A DNA stretch of 64,000 bases from Bog-159 sp963707465 (GTDB taxonomy: Bacteria; Acidobacteriota; Terriglobia; Bryobacterales; Bryobacteraceae): the NCBI GenBank assembly GCA_963707465.1, contig CAVPQK010000013.1, forward strand, positions 806,001-870,000, written 5' to 3'. The notes beneath the pieces were generated by a model that saw only the letters and a list, made by a program, of their open reading frames with translations, did not search any database and was not told the origin of the DNA. Position numbers and translations under genes: made by a program. This document shows, piece after piece, positions 1 to 8,410 of the stretch. The stretch's first letter is position 1. Each line of letters opens with the position of its first letter.

Positions 1-1
1 G

Positions 2-1009
2 GAGCGCCTGCCGCGGCCCGACGACATGCAGCCCGAAGCCTACCGCCGCAATCTGGCGGCCCGCGCTTTCGATGTGGCCCGCTATCTGCTTTTCTGGGGC
101 ATTCCCACCAACGTCGGGCAGGTCACCAGTATTCGCACGCTGGAAAAGCAGATCCGCCGCCTGAAGTCCGCCGAGTACCAGGAATTGCGGGACCTCGGCG
201 ACGAGATCGCGCAGGCCTGCGCCGCCGCGCCGGATTGCGTTTGGGATGCCAACGCGGCGCACGAGGCGCTGGCGCCTACCCTGGCGCGCCACGCCGAGCC
301 GGATGAAAATGCCGCGCGCGCCCGGCAGAACCTGCGCCGCTGGGCCGATCAGAACCTGCCGCCTGCCGCCGCCGCCGAGCCCGTGCGCGTGGACCTGATT
401 CGCCCGGCGGACACCGCCGCCGATATCGTGGCCACCCTCCTTTATCCGGTAACCGACCGTCCCTTCCGCGATCTTTACGAAATGGCGCGCGGCTGGAGCG
501 CGGCGCAGCGTGCCGAGGTGCTGGATGTGTCCCTGGAATCCCGCACCAACCGGGACGATCTGCTGGCCGGGTTCCACGGCGGACTCTACGCCTACGACTT
601 TGCCATTGACATCGGCGCCTATCGCGATCTGCACCGACATCGGCGTTGTCACAAGTTCCGGCAAAACTACTCCGGACGCCTGGGCTTCGACACGCCCGAA
701 TTAGTGGCGGAAGCCGGTGCCGCGGCGGTCTATCGCGAGGCGATGGAGACGACTCTGGAAGCCATCGGGAGTCTGCCCGCCCCCGGCTCGCATTACCTGC
801 TGCCCTTCGGAGCCCGCGGCCGCTTTTTGTTCAAGATGGACTTCGCCGAAGCCGAGTACATCTCGCGCGTGCGGAGCGGCGTGAAAGGCCACTTCAGCTA
901 TCGCCAGATAGCCTGGGAAATGAAGCTCAAGATGGAGCAACTCGAGCCGGAGCTAGGCCGGCTGATCAAGGCCACGCCGCCCTGGGTCGAGGATATGTTG
1001 AAGCGCTAA
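2..1009 (+). CDS. ThyX-like FAD-dependent thymidylate synthase, C-terminal part (5' end outside window)
   Basis: The reading frame is open to the first base, so the gene starts upstream; the Met at base 26 is probably internal because the preceding in-frame codons (ERLPRPDD) continue the protein. The visible 336 codons contain an Arg/His-rich stretch around RHRRCHKFRQNYS, which resembles the RHRxxS-type FAD/dUMP-binding signature of ThyX, and an upstream block with IPTNVGQVTSIRTLEKQI, as seen in long acidobacterial ThyX-like proteins. ThyX makes dTMP from dUMP using methylene-tetrahydrofolate, NADPH and FAD in the cytoplasm. The second Ser of the classical signature is not clear, so a divergent or catalytically altered family member is possible. 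A REP repeat follows the stop codon within 10 bases. Confidence 0.55.
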   Translation, partial: ERLPRPDDMQPEAYRRNLAARAFDVARYLLFWGIPTNVGQVTSIRTLEKQIRRLKSAEYQELRDLGDEIAQACAAAPDCVWDANAAHEALAPTLARHAEPDENAARARQNLRRWADQNLPPAAAAEPVRVDLIRPADTAADIVATLLYPVTDRPFRDLYEMARGWSAAQRAEVLDVSLESRTNRDDLLAGFHGGLYAYDFAIDIGAYRDLHRHRRCHKFRQNYSGRLGFDTPELVAEAGAAAVYREAMETTLEAIGSLPAPGSHYLLPFGARGRFLFKMDFAEAEYISRVRSGVKGHFSYRQIAWEMKLKMEQLEPELGRLIKATPPWVEDMLKR

Positions 1010-1016
1010 GCACCCT

Positions 1017-1106
1017 GTGGGGCAGGCCCTCGGCCTGCGGCGGCCTCTCAGGCCGCCTTCTTCCGGTGCACGGCTTGCGATTTTCGGGCGAAAGCGGCCC
1101 TGAGAC
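1017..1106 (+). repeat. REP palindromic repeat, extended form
   Basis: It starts with GTGG, then the hairpin GCAGGCC-CTC-GGCCTGC and a second hairpin GGCGGCCT-CTC-AGGCCGCC (1017-1057). A tail containing GCGATTTTCGGGCGAA (about 1077-1092) also occurs after the copy at 18996 and, degenerately, after the copy at 7238. The extended forms therefore form a subtype. Confidence 0.9.
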
Positions 1107-1126
1107 CGGCTCTCCGCCCGGACCAA

Positions 1127-1222
1127 TTACATGCTTTTGCGTTTGCGGCGGCGGGCCACCAATAACACCAATACCACTCCGGCGGCGAGCCAGAGAGCGG
1201 CCTGAAAAATCGTGTTGTTCAC
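1127..1222 (-). CDS. 31-residue single-span membrane peptide
   Basis: On the minus strand a GTG start (1220-1222) is preceded by a strong purine-rich ribosome site (GAAGGAGGAAGAGGAA). It opens a 31-codon frame ending in TAA at 1127-1129. The peptide begins MNNTIFQAALWLAAGVVLV and continues with LLVARRRKRKSM: a short N-terminus, one hydrophobic helix of about 17-20 residues, then a strongly basic tail. This is the shape of a positive-inside single-pass inner-membrane peptide. I do not recognise the family; small subunits of oxidases and CcmD-like proteins have a similar plan, but nothing nearby supports either. The good ribosome site and coherent topology are the evidence that it is real. Confidence 0.55.
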   Translation of the reverse strand: MNNTIFQAALWLAAGVVLVLLVARRRKRKSM

Positions 1223-1435
1223 TTCCTCTTCCTCCTTCTCACTCTATCGGCGGGTCTCGGCGGAGGCTTTATTTTAGATTCGTCAGAAGAAATCGTGGGT
1301 TGAATCCGGCTCGGGTAGCTTGCCAGGTGAATGAACCGCTGGAAAGGAGTTGCTGAGACCAAGATAAACCGCGGTACCCTCAGGTCATGCTGACGGCTTC
1401 GGCACAGCACACAAATCCAACAAGGAGACGTTCCA

Positions 1436-1816
1436 ATGAAACACAGTACTATATTAACCATCGCGTCCCTGCTCTCGCTGCTCTTCCTGACGCTTCACAT
1501 TACCGACGACATCGTCCGTGGGATATCGAAGGCCGAGAGCTCAAACATTGCGCTGCTCGTCCTCGCGGTCTTCCTGTACGGGACGCTCGTGCTCCCCGAA
1601 CGGCGATCGGGGCACGTCATCATGCTGCTTATCGGATTGTTCGCGGCAGCCATGCCCGTCATGCACATGAGGGGGGCACATTACGGCGATCTCGCCAAAT
1701 CTCCCGGCGGCTTTTTCTTCGTCTGGACACTTTGGGCGCTCGGCGGGCTCGGGGGATTCATCTTCATCCTCTCGGCGCGCGGACTGTGGGACCTGCGACG
1801 GGGCCAGCCCCGGTAG
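1436..1816 (+). CDS. small integral membrane protein, unknown function
   Basis: The ATG is preceded by AAGGAG at a good distance. The 126-residue product has four hydrophobic segments: about 4-22, 38-55, 62-80 and 92-115. It ends in a short basic tail (RGLWDLRRGQPR). A hydrophilic loop (HMRGAHYGDLAKSPGG) separates the third and fourth segments. It appears monocistronic: the gene after it is convergent. I see no catalytic motif and no confident family. Confidence 0.7.
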   Translation: MKHSTILTIASLLSLLFLTLHITDDIVRGISKAESSNIALLVLAVFLYGTLVLPERRSGHVIMLLIGLFAAAMPVMHMRGAHYGDLAKSPGGFFFVWTLWALGGLGGFIFILSARGLWDLRRGQPR

Positions 1817-1887
1817 TTCAGGACAACGGACGGTGACGATGCCCCCCATCCGCCTTTCCTTGGATTTTCCTGAGCAGAGCGCGGATT

Positions 1888-2694
1888 TTACGGAATTCGC
1901 GGCACAATAACATGGCTGTTGTTGCCCTGATACCAGGTCAACTGTTGGTTGTCGTTCGCGATCGGCGCGGTCATCGCGAGATGGGGTATCATATTGCCGC
2001 CGCCATGGGATGGGGCACTGAGTACTCCGGCACCGTGCGAATTGTAGACAATCTTGGTCGTCAACGAGTCCGTATTTATTATGTGTGCCGCGAAGGACAG
2101 CGGCTGCCCCCCATTCCCGATGTCGTACTGGTATCGCCAATCGACTTCCGCCATTCTGATGTATTTGCCCGGAGAGTCCTGGGCAGCCGGATTGACGGAG
2201 GTCGGGACAGCCACTAGCCAGAGTCGAAAGCGCTGGTCGCGGATTATCTGCGTGAGCCGGTGGGGACCGAGCTGATTATTCGCGAGAGTCTCGCGCTTGA
2301 CGATCCCCGGGGCAAAATCGTCCGTCATGCTGAACTTCAGTTTTTGCGCCTTCCTCGTTGGATAGAGAATTCTCCTGCGGAATCCCGCGGTATTAGGTTC
2401 TGTGAAACTTCCGTACCAGGGACGCTCGTCTCTGTCCGCTGAATCCGACACGAGGGCCTGGCCGAACTCCCACTTTTGTTCGACACCCGCCTCATAGTGG
2501 TTCACCTGGCTATTGCGATAGCAGACCTGGATGAAGCCAACATAATATTTCTCACCGGTTACAAGCTGTGCACTGACCGTGGACTTCACCTCCAACCTCC
2601 GCGACTGTATGAACACCTTGGTTGGCGTATCGCCGGTCACTTGCAACTGGCCAGTGGTGCTTACTGAGAAAAACACGAGCTCAAATTCAGCCAT
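1888..2694 (-). CDS. hypothetical protein beside the IS630 element
   Basis: This is a 268-residue reading frame with a plausible ribosome site (AGGGAGA) upstream of the ATG. No signal peptide or membrane segment is visible. The product is beta-strand-like, rich in Thr, Val, Asn and aromatic residues. Blocks include KYIRMAEVDWRYQYDIGNGG and a His/Gly/Asn-rich C-terminus. Base composition is visibly less GC-rich than the neighbours, and the gene lies 15 bases from the end of an insertion sequence, so acquisition by transfer is plausible. The IS may have separated it from its original promoter. I do not recognise a family. Confidence 0.55.
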   Translation of the reverse strand: MAEFELVFFSVSTTGQLQVTGDTPTKVFIQSRRLEVKSTVSAQLVTGEKYYVGFIQVCYRNSQVNHYEAGVEQKWEFGQALVSDSADRDERPWYGSFTEPNTAGFRRRILYPTRKAQKLKFSMTDDFAPGIVKRETLANNQLGPHRLTQIIRDQRFRLWLVAVPTSVNPAAQDSPGKYIRMAEVDWRYQYDIGNGGQPLSFAAHIINTDSLTTKIVYNSHGAGVLSAPSHGGGNMIPHLAMTAPIANDNQQLTWYQGNNSHVIVPRIP

Positions 2695-2706
2695 ATTCAG
2701 GTCTCC

Positions 2707-3450
2707 CTAGGTCTTTGACCGCTTGAAAGAGTTCTGTTTATAACCGAACTTGCGGCGGGCCGCTTTGCGATCAAACCGCCAGTTGATCTTGGTACGATTC
2801 CGGTTCGTCTGCCGATTCCAGGCGCGCGCCTCTCGTTTCAGCGTCTTCAGATCTGGGATTCTCCGCTTTCCTAAGCATTGCCGCGCAAACATCCCGATCT
2901 CGATTTCCGCCTGGTTCAGCCAACTTCCATGCTTGGGCGTGTGGTGGACGGTAAAGCAGTTCCAGACTTCGCTGGCCATTTCCTTCCCAAACAAGTCGGT
3001 TAAGGATTTCTGACGGTGGCTGCTGAGGTTATCCATCACTAAATGGATCGTCTCAGCTTTTGGATACTGTAAGGCCAAATGGAATAGGACTTGCGCGAAC
3101 TGGAAACCCGATCGATCCGGGGTCGGGAAGGTGAAATGGCGTCCGGCTTTGGGTTCCACAGCGCAGAAGACATTGGCCGTGCCGCAGCGTTCGTATTCGT
3201 TGTCTCGCCTCGCCTCGCGGCCTGGCCTGGCCAGCGCCGGCGGACGGACGTCGGCATGCAAAGTGACCGGTTTCTCGTCCAAGCAGACCACCGGTTGGGC
3301 AGCATCGTACGGCCGCTCATAGGTTCCCAGCACGTCCTCCATCCTGTCGATATAGTCTTCATTGAGGTCAGCCACGCACCACATTTTTTTCCCGCCACGG
3401 CTTGAGGTCGTGGTGGAGCAGCAGGATCCGGATAGTCTCTCTTCCCACAC
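2707..3450 (-). CDS. IS630 transposase, catalytic C-terminal frame (OrfB)
   Basis: This frame encodes the DDE integrase domain. Catalytic acidic residues are visible at D58 in VVCLDEKP, D140 in HLVMDNLSSH and E182/E184 in NQAEIE. Homology to the family begins near residue 22 (KMWCVADLN). The first residues are an out-of-frame reading of OrfA sequence and are probably not made. The junction with OrfA is a run of seven A on the coding strand (3384-3390): removing one A, or a +1 shift, fuses the two parts into KPWREK-MWCVADLN. Transposase would be produced by slippage on that run, or the element is inactivated by an indel. Confidence 0.85.
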   Translation of the reverse strand: MWEERLSGSCCSTTTSSRGGKKMWCVADLNEDYIDRMEDVLGTYERPYDAAQPVVCLDEKPVTLHADVRPPALARPGREARRDNEYERCGTANVFCAVEPKAGRHFTFPTPDRSGFQFAQVLFHLALQYPKAETIHLVMDNLSSHRQKSLTDLFGKEMASEVWNCFTVHHTPKHGSWLNQAEIEIGMFARQCLGKRRIPDLKTLKREARAWNRQTNRNRTKINWRFDRKAARRKFGYKQNSFKRSKT

Positions 3451-3908
3451 GGGGAACCAATTTCCGCTTTATCGTTTCTTCAGCCACCAAGCGGACCGTC
3501 CAGCGGGCGCGGCCGCGGGGAGGGTCGGCGCACACCATGGCGATGATCCGCTGCTTCTGGTTGTTGTCCAGCACTTCGGCGGCGCCGGGGCGCTGCTTTT
3601 CATAAAGAGCGCTCGTCAGTCCGGCCATCTGATAGCGGTGGCCGAGCCGGCGAATGGCCTGTGGGGTGAGCGGAATCATCTTGGCAATCTGTGGAGCACT
3701 GACATGCTCCGCCAACTGCAACAGGGTCAAGGCGCGCAGAACCACGCGGACTTGTTGGATCCCGCCTTTCAGGAGGCTGCGTAATTCCAGTTGATCCTTC
3801 TTGGCAATATCGATGTTCAGAGGTGGACGGCCCATACCCTGAGTATGCGCCAAAACAACTCTGCATAAAAATGGTTTTTCAGAACTATTTCAGGCGGTCA
3901 AAGACCTA
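2708..3908 (-). mobile_element. IS630-family insertion sequence
   Basis: The element spans 2710-3906 and is flanked by TA dinucleotides (2708-2709 and 3907-3908), the target duplication typical of IS630/Tc1-mariner elements. The terminal inverted repeats start GGTCTTTGACCGC and match over about 30 bases with a few mismatches. It carries two overlapping minus-strand reading frames that together make one DDE transposase. The stop codon of the second frame (TAG, 2707-2709) lies outside the inverted repeat and uses the TA target duplication. Confidence 0.9.
3368..3853 (-). CDS. IS630 transposase, N-terminal helix-turn-helix frame (OrfA)
   Basis: The 161-residue frame contains the DNA-binding half of an IS630 transposase: a helix-turn-helix around QIAKMIPLTPQAIRRLGHRY and a second winged-helix-like block (RWTVRLVAEETIKRKL...GRETIRILLLHHDLKPW). 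It reads off frame after KPWREK at the A7 run and terminates at 3368. The catalytic domain continues in the overlapping frame. Intact IS630 proteins are about 350 residues, which matches the sum of the two parts. Confidence 0.85.
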   Translation of the reverse strand: MAHTQGMGRPPLNIDIAKKDQLELRSLLKGGIQQVRVVLRALTLLQLAEHVSAPQIAKMIPLTPQAIRRLGHRYQMAGLTSALYEKQRPGAAEVLDNNQKQRIIAMVCADPPRGRARWTVRLVAEETIKRKLVPRVGRETIRILLLHHDLKPWREKNVVRG

Positions 3909-3947
3909 GTCCTGTCGCATCGCACACGAACGCTGAAGAACAAGATT

Positions 3948-6329
3948 CTACCTCCGCAGCACGCTGAAGTTCGGATCCAGTTGCACCTTCACCGGCGCCT
4001 GCGGCAGCGCCACGCTGAACGTCACCGGACCATTCGCCGTCCGCACCCAATACGTCAAACTCTTGCCGTGCCCCAACTGGATCTCCACCGGCGCCAGCAC
4101 GCTGAAGTCGCTCGACACATCGCTCTGCGTCACGGTGCCGTTCAGCCGCATCGCGCCTCCTTTTCCCTTTACCGCATAGCTCATCTTCAGCGACGGAATG
4201 CCCGTGCCATAGACCCACTGGTCGAAGAAATCCTCCAGTGCCGGATCCTCCGCGTGCGGCGGCAAAAAACGCGAGGCCAGCAAGCGAAACTCCTCCGTCG
4301 ATAGCGGCTTGCGTTCGTACTCCTTTCGCAACTCCGCCAGCATCGCCAGAAAGCGCTCGTCGCCCATCCGCCGCCGTAGCATGTGCATGATCCACGACCC
4401 CTTCCCGTACGTAATGTTGTAGTACGCGGTCGGCGTCGTCGAATTCTCGAGGCGCGTGCCCAGCACGATCGGACCGGTCGATTCCACCGTTTGGCCGTTC
4501 ACGGTCTGCAGCAGGCTGGTCTTGTAAGAGTCCAGTTGCATCGCCACCGGCTGCGACCCGTTTTTGTTCTCCAGATACAGCAGCGCGGAGTAGTCGGCCA
4601 GCGCCTCCATCAGCCACTCGTCGTGATAGCCGGCCGAAGTAACCACGTTGCCCCACCATTGGTGCGCGGTCTCGTGCGCCTGCAGGATATCGGAAAAAAA
4701 CAAGCGTCCGTGCGCGTCCAGCGAGCGGATGGCTTTGTTCTGCGGCGCCAGGTACGACATCGTGGAAAGATAGATCAGCCCCGGAAAGCCTTGCCCGAAA
4801 CGCCCCGGCACCGGCGCCACCGTCAAGGTCGGCAGCGCCGGCGGACCGAATCGCGCCGCCATGAATTCCAGCGCGGAAGCGATCTCGGAAGCGATTTCCT
4901 GCAAGCGCGCCAACGGGTCGGTCGGCAGCTCCGGCGGCAGGATCACAATCTCCGGCTCGCGTTGCCTGGGCCCCGCCGGCACTTCGGCCTTCACCGGAGC
5001 CTGGCCCGCCAATGCCGGTTCAATCTCCCGGTTCGCGCAGACTTCGAGCGTGTACCCGTTGCGCTTCAATCGCACCCGCTCATATTGCCCCAGGTTGAAA
5101 CCCGCGATCCGGATCGGCGCGCTCGTCCTCCGCCGCGTAATGCGCCAATTGCCTTCTTCGTGCTCCTCCACCAGTTCGCCCGCCGTCACCAGGTCCAGAT
5201 CCTTCGGATAGCGGAACGTCAGATCGTATTTCGCGAATTGCAGTCCGATGTTCGGGAACCAGTTGGCGCGCGCTCCCACGTAATACACCTTATTGCCCGC
5301 CTCGAAGATCACCTTGCCTGCATGCCGGAACTCCAACTCGTATTCTTTGCCCGGCTCGAGCGGCGCCGGCGGCACCACCAGGAACATCTCGTTGCCCACG
5401 TTGCGCAGCAGTTCCGAGCGCATGGACTCGCGCTGCAGCACCTCGGCGGGTTTGCCGTCCACCAGCGCCGCGGAAATCCGCATGGGATGCGAGACATCGA
5501 AAGCCACCACCGGCAGCGCCACGCGGCTGGGCTTGGCCTTCACCCGCGTCACCACGCTCAGGCTCAGGTCCGGCTGTAATGTGGCTTCGATCCGAAAGTC
5601 GTCCAGCACCAGGTCGGGTGTCACCGGACGGTTGCGGAACGATTTCGCCACGAAGCTGGTCCACACATCGAAATACAGCAGATTGTCGTGCATATTCAAT
5701 TTGCCCAATACGATCTGCTCGCGCGCGTTGCGGTCGTAATACAAGTCGAAGTTGCCCAGCTTCTTTCCGCTCATGGAAACGGCCAGGAAACCGTGACCTT
5801 GGGGTTCGCCCAGCAGCACGTCCCACACCAGCCGCGCTTGAAAGCTGGCGGCGATATTGCGCAACGCCGCCGCCCACTGTTCGACCATCAAGGCGCCCAT
5901 TTCCGGGCTTTTCTTGTTAGCGGCGTTCTGCTGGATCTGCTCGGTCAGCTTCGTATACGAATCGTCGGAGAAGATCAGCACCGCGGCCGTCAGGTGTTCG
6001 TCCAGGTTGGGCGCGCCGATGTAGGACGCGAGCGACCGACGCTCACCCTGATTGGGCGGCAGGACCAGCAGCTCCGCGTCGCCGCCCTCCACGTCCGCCG
6101 TGAACACCGCCGACATGCGCACGCCCGCGATCGGCTTGGCGAAGATCAGGTAACCGTCGGTCAGGAAGATGCGCGCTTCGTCTTTCCGCAGCGCCAGGTC
6201 GCGCACCCGATAGCATTCACCGGGATCGAGCGACATCTCCCGCACTTCGCGCGCCACGTCCGCCGCGCTCTGGGCGCCACCCGCCAGGCACGGGCACACG
6301 CACACCAGGACCCAAAGTACCCACCTCAT
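3948..6329 (-). CDS. exported M1-family zinc metallopeptidase
   Basis: A signal peptide (MRWVLWVLVCVCPCLAGGAQS) indicates export. The zinc site is complete: H552-E553-T-A-H556 followed by E575 in WLMEALADY, giving HExxH plus the glutamate 19 residues after the second His. This is the gluzincin (M1 aminopeptidase) arrangement. The protein is 793 residues; the long N-terminal half is beta-rich and acidobacterium-like, and the C-terminal part (about 680-790) looks like a beta-sandwich. It probably cleaves N-terminal residues of peptides in the periplasm. It is monocistronic and divergent from the FAH gene, with only 45 bases between the two starts. Confidence 0.85.
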   Translation of the reverse strand: MRWVLWVLVCVCPCLAGGAQSAADVAREVREMSLDPGECYRVRDLALRKDEARIFLTDGYLIFAKPIAGVRMSAVFTADVEGGDAELLVLPPNQGERRSLASYIGAPNLDEHLTAAVLIFSDDSYTKLTEQIQQNAANKKSPEMGALMVEQWAAALRNIAASFQARLVWDVLLGEPQGHGFLAVSMSGKKLGNFDLYYDRNAREQIVLGKLNMHDNLLYFDVWTSFVAKSFRNRPVTPDLVLDDFRIEATLQPDLSLSVVTRVKAKPSRVALPVVAFDVSHPMRISAALVDGKPAEVLQRESMRSELLRNVGNEMFLVVPPAPLEPGKEYELEFRHAGKVIFEAGNKVYYVGARANWFPNIGLQFAKYDLTFRYPKDLDLVTAGELVEEHEEGNWRITRRRTSAPIRIAGFNLGQYERVRLKRNGYTLEVCANREIEPALAGQAPVKAEVPAGPRQREPEIVILPPELPTDPLARLQEIASEIASALEFMAARFGPPALPTLTVAPVPGRFGQGFPGLIYLSTMSYLAPQNKAIRSLDAHGRLFFSDILQAHETAHQWWGNVVTSAGYHDEWLMEALADYSALLYLENKNGSQPVAMQLDSYKTSLLQTVNGQTVESTGPIVLGTRLENSTTPTAYYNITYGKGSWIMHMLRRRMGDERFLAMLAELRKEYERKPLSTEEFRLLASRFLPPHAEDPALEDFFDQWVYGTGIPSLKMSYAVKGKGGAMRLNGTVTQSDVSSDFSVLAPVEIQLGHGKSLTYWVRTANGPVTFSVALPQAPVKVQLDPNFSVLRR

Positions 6330-6337
6330 TGTTTCAG

Positions 6338-6367
6338 TTTACCGTGTACGGCATCCCGCGCTACAAT
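6338..6367 (+). promoter_or_regulatory. candidate sigma-70 promoter for the FAH gene (possibly leaderless)
   Basis: TTTACC (6338-6343) and TACAAT (6362-6367) are separated by 18 bases. The predicted transcription start falls at about 6374-6375, essentially at the ATG, and no ribosome site precedes that ATG. A leaderless message is therefore possible. Confidence 0.35.
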
Positions 6368-6374
6368 CACCCAC

Positions 6375-7229
6375 ATGCGACTGGTTACATTCCAACGCGA
6401 TGCCCACCCCGAACCCGGCGTCCTCAACGGCGAGGATATCGTCAGCCTCCGCGGCGCGGGCTTCCACGATCTATTGAGCGTGCTGGCCGGCGGCGCCGAC
6501 GCGCTCGACCGCGTCCAGCGATGGCTCTACGATCCGCCTTGGGGCGAAATCTGCAAAGCCGCCGCCGTCAAGCTCCGCGCGCCCCTCCAGCGCCCCCCGA
6601 AGATTATTTGCATCGGGCTCAACTATCGCGCCCATGCCCTCGAATCCAAGATGGAGATCCCCCAGGTCCCCACCGTTTTCGCCAAGTTCCCCACCGCCGC
6701 GATCGGCTGCGGCGAGCCCATCGTGCTGCCCCGCAATTCCACCAAGCCAGACTATGAAGCCGAACTGGCCTTCATCATCGGCAAGCACGGCCGCCACGTT
6801 CAAGCCGAGCATTGGCGCGACTACGTCTTCGGCTACACCAACTTCAACGACGTCAGCGCGCGCGATTTCCAACTGCGCACGTCGCAATGGACCATCGGCA
6901 AGACCTTCGACACTTTCGCGCCCATGGGACCCGCCATCGTCACCGCCGATGAGGTCCCCGACCCGCATGCGCTAGATATAAGTACCACCATCAACGGCGA
7001 AGTGATGCAGCACAGCAACACCAGCGACCTGATCTTCAAGATTCCCGAGCTGATCGCGCACCTGTCCAGCGTCTTCACCCTGGAACCGGGCGACGTGATT
7101 GCCACCGGCACGCCCTCGGGCGTCGGCATGGCGCGCAATCCACCGCGCTGGCTGGTGCCCGGTGACGAGGTTGTCATCCGCGTGGAAGGCCTGGGCGACC
7201 TGCGCAATCCCGTGGTTGCCGAGGAATAG
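6375..7229 (+). CDS. fumarylacetoacetate hydrolase (FAH) family protein
   Basis: The 284-residue protein has the FAH fold signatures: CIGLNYRAHALES near 79-91 and the metal ligands E128 and E130 in DYEAELAFIIG plus D159 in FNDVSARD. The C-terminal GDVIATGTPSGVGMARNPP loop is also present. Members hydrolyse or decarboxylate C-C bonds of acylpyruvates and related ring-cleavage products with Mg2+; the exact substrate cannot be read from sequence. The frame is open far upstream, but only this ATG begins the conserved N-terminus (MRLVTFQ). It is monocistronic and followed by a REP. Confidence 0.88.
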   Translation: MRLVTFQRDAHPEPGVLNGEDIVSLRGAGFHDLLSVLAGGADALDRVQRWLYDPPWGEICKAAAVKLRAPLQRPPKIICIGLNYRAHALESKMEIPQVPTVFAKFPTAAIGCGEPIVLPRNSTKPDYEAELAFIIGKHGRHVQAEHWRDYVFGYTNFNDVSARDFQLRTSQWTIGKTFDTFAPMGPAIVTADEVPDPHALDISTTINGEVMQHSNTSDLIFKIPELIAHLSSVFTLEPGDVIATGTPSGVGMARNPPRWLVPGDEVVIRVEGLGDLRNPVVAEE

Positions 7230-7237
7230 CTCCGTCC

Positions 7238-7323
7238 GTAGGGCAGGCCCTCGGCCTGCGGCGGCCTCTTAGGCCGCCTTCTTCCGGTCGAAGAGCTGCG
7301 ATTTCGCGGAAGCGGGGCCACGC
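7238..7323 (+). repeat. REP palindromic repeat, extended form
   Basis: Here the 5' tetranucleotide is GTAG rather than GTGG. The hairpins are GCAGGCC-CTC-GGCCTGC and GGCGGCCT-CTT-AGGCCGCC (7238-7278), followed by the degenerate CTGCGATTTCGCGGAAGC tail seen in the extended subtype. Confidence 0.88.
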
Positions 7324-7372
7324 ACAGAAATTCCCGCTGTGGCCCTCCTTGAGTGTGCTAACGTAACATGCT

Positions 7373-8329
7373 ATGTTCGGCAAAACCGCTCCGATCATCT
7401 GCCTGCTGGCTGCGGCGCTTCCCTGCTGCGCCGCCGATAAGGTCACTTCCCTCGATGTGCGCCTTCTCTCCACCATGCTGACCGCCGACGAAGGCTTCGG
7501 CGAATGGGGCTTTGCGGCGCTCGTGGTCGCGGATGGCCACCGCATCCTCTTCGATACCGGCGCGCATCCGGACACTGTCCTGCGCAACGCCCGCGCGCTG
7601 CACATCGATCTCTCCAATGTCCCGGACGTGATTCTCTCGCACCATCATCTCGATCACACCGCGGGCCTGGTGACCCTCCGCCGCGAATACGCCAAGTCGA
7701 ACCCGGCCGCGCTGGCGCGCGCGCACGTCGGCGCTGGCATCTTCCTGAGCCGCACCGACGGGGGCGCCGCCGAGGTCAATGCCATGATTTCCGCCAAGCG
7801 CGCCTATGAGAGCGCCGGCGGGACCTTCATCGAGTACAGCCAAGCCCGCGAGCTGTTTCCCGGGGTCTGGCTGACCGGGCCCGTCCCGCGCCAGTATCCG
7901 GAAAAAAATTGGAGCCCTGGACGCAAATTGCGCCTGGCCAATGGCAAGACGACAGAAGACAACTTGCCCGAGGATCAGTCCCTGGTGGTGGTCACGGACA
8001 AAGGTCTGGTGGTGATTTCGGGCTGCGGCCACGCCGGCATCGTCAACACGCTGGAGTATGCGCGCGCCAAGATCGCCCCGGCGCCCATTTACGCGGCTCT
8101 GGGCGGCTTCCACCTGTATCAGGCCAGCGACGAAACGCTGGCGTGGACCGCGTCGAAGCTCAAGGAATTCGGCATCCAAAATCTGCTGGGCGCGCACTGT
8201 ACCGGCATCGAAGCGGTATACCGATTGCGCCAGCTCACCGGTCTCAATCGCCAGACGGCCGCGGTCGGCGCGGTCGGCGGCGGCTTCAATCTGGCAACTG
8301 GGCTGGATCCCGGCTCCATCGCGCGATAG
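7373..8329 (+). CDS. exported metallo-beta-lactamase-fold hydrolase
   Basis: A signal peptide (about residues 1-21, ending CCAADK) precedes a metallo-beta-lactamase fold. The metal motif is H90-H91-H92-L93-D94-H95 (SHHHLDHTAG), with a later Gly-Cys-Gly-His block (ISGCGHAGIVN) and a C-terminal GAHCTG. This combination resembles COG1237 enzymes, annotated as methyl-beta-ribofuranosylaminobenzene phosphate synthase-like or generic MBL hydrolases. The role is unknown; the export signal argues against a cofactor-biosynthesis role. No clear ribosome site is seen. Confidence 0.82.
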   Translation: MFGKTAPIICLLAAALPCCAADKVTSLDVRLLSTMLTADEGFGEWGFAALVVADGHRILFDTGAHPDTVLRNARALHIDLSNVPDVILSHHHLDHTAGLVTLRREYAKSNPAALARAHVGAGIFLSRTDGGAAEVNAMISAKRAYESAGGTFIEYSQARELFPGVWLTGPVPRQYPEKNWSPGRKLRLANGKTTEDNLPEDQSLVVVTDKGLVVISGCGHAGIVNTLEYARAKIAPAPIYAALGGFHLYQASDETLAWTASKLKEFGIQNLLGAHCTGIEAVYRLRQLTGLNRQTAAVGAVGGGFNLATGLDPGSIAR

Positions 8330-8397
8330 GCCTTCGGGCGGCACGCATTCCATCCGCACGCCGGCGGGCGTAGTCTAGCGCCATACTAGAAACAGGA

Positions 8398-8405
8398 GGA
8401 GGTGA
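8398..8405 (+). promoter_or_regulatory. near-perfect Shine-Dalgarno that sets the transaldolase start
   Basis: GGAGGTGA (8398-8405) complements the 16S rRNA 3' end and lies 5 bases before TTG at 8411. The in-frame GTG at 8402 is inside this site and cannot be its own start. Confidence 0.75.
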
Positions 8406-8410
8406 CAAAG

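Noticed and set aside
4383..5579. 398-codon plus-strand frame over the M1 peptidase
   Set aside because: Arg/His-rich shadow of a gene with an intact zinc site on the other strand.
5688..6374. Upstream extension of the FAH frame by about 229 codons
   Set aside because: It runs antisense through the M1 peptidase start. Homology begins at ATG 6375.
8402..8410. GTG at 8402 as the transaldolase start
   Set aside because: It lies inside the GGAGGTGA ribosome site; TTG 8411 has the correct spacing.
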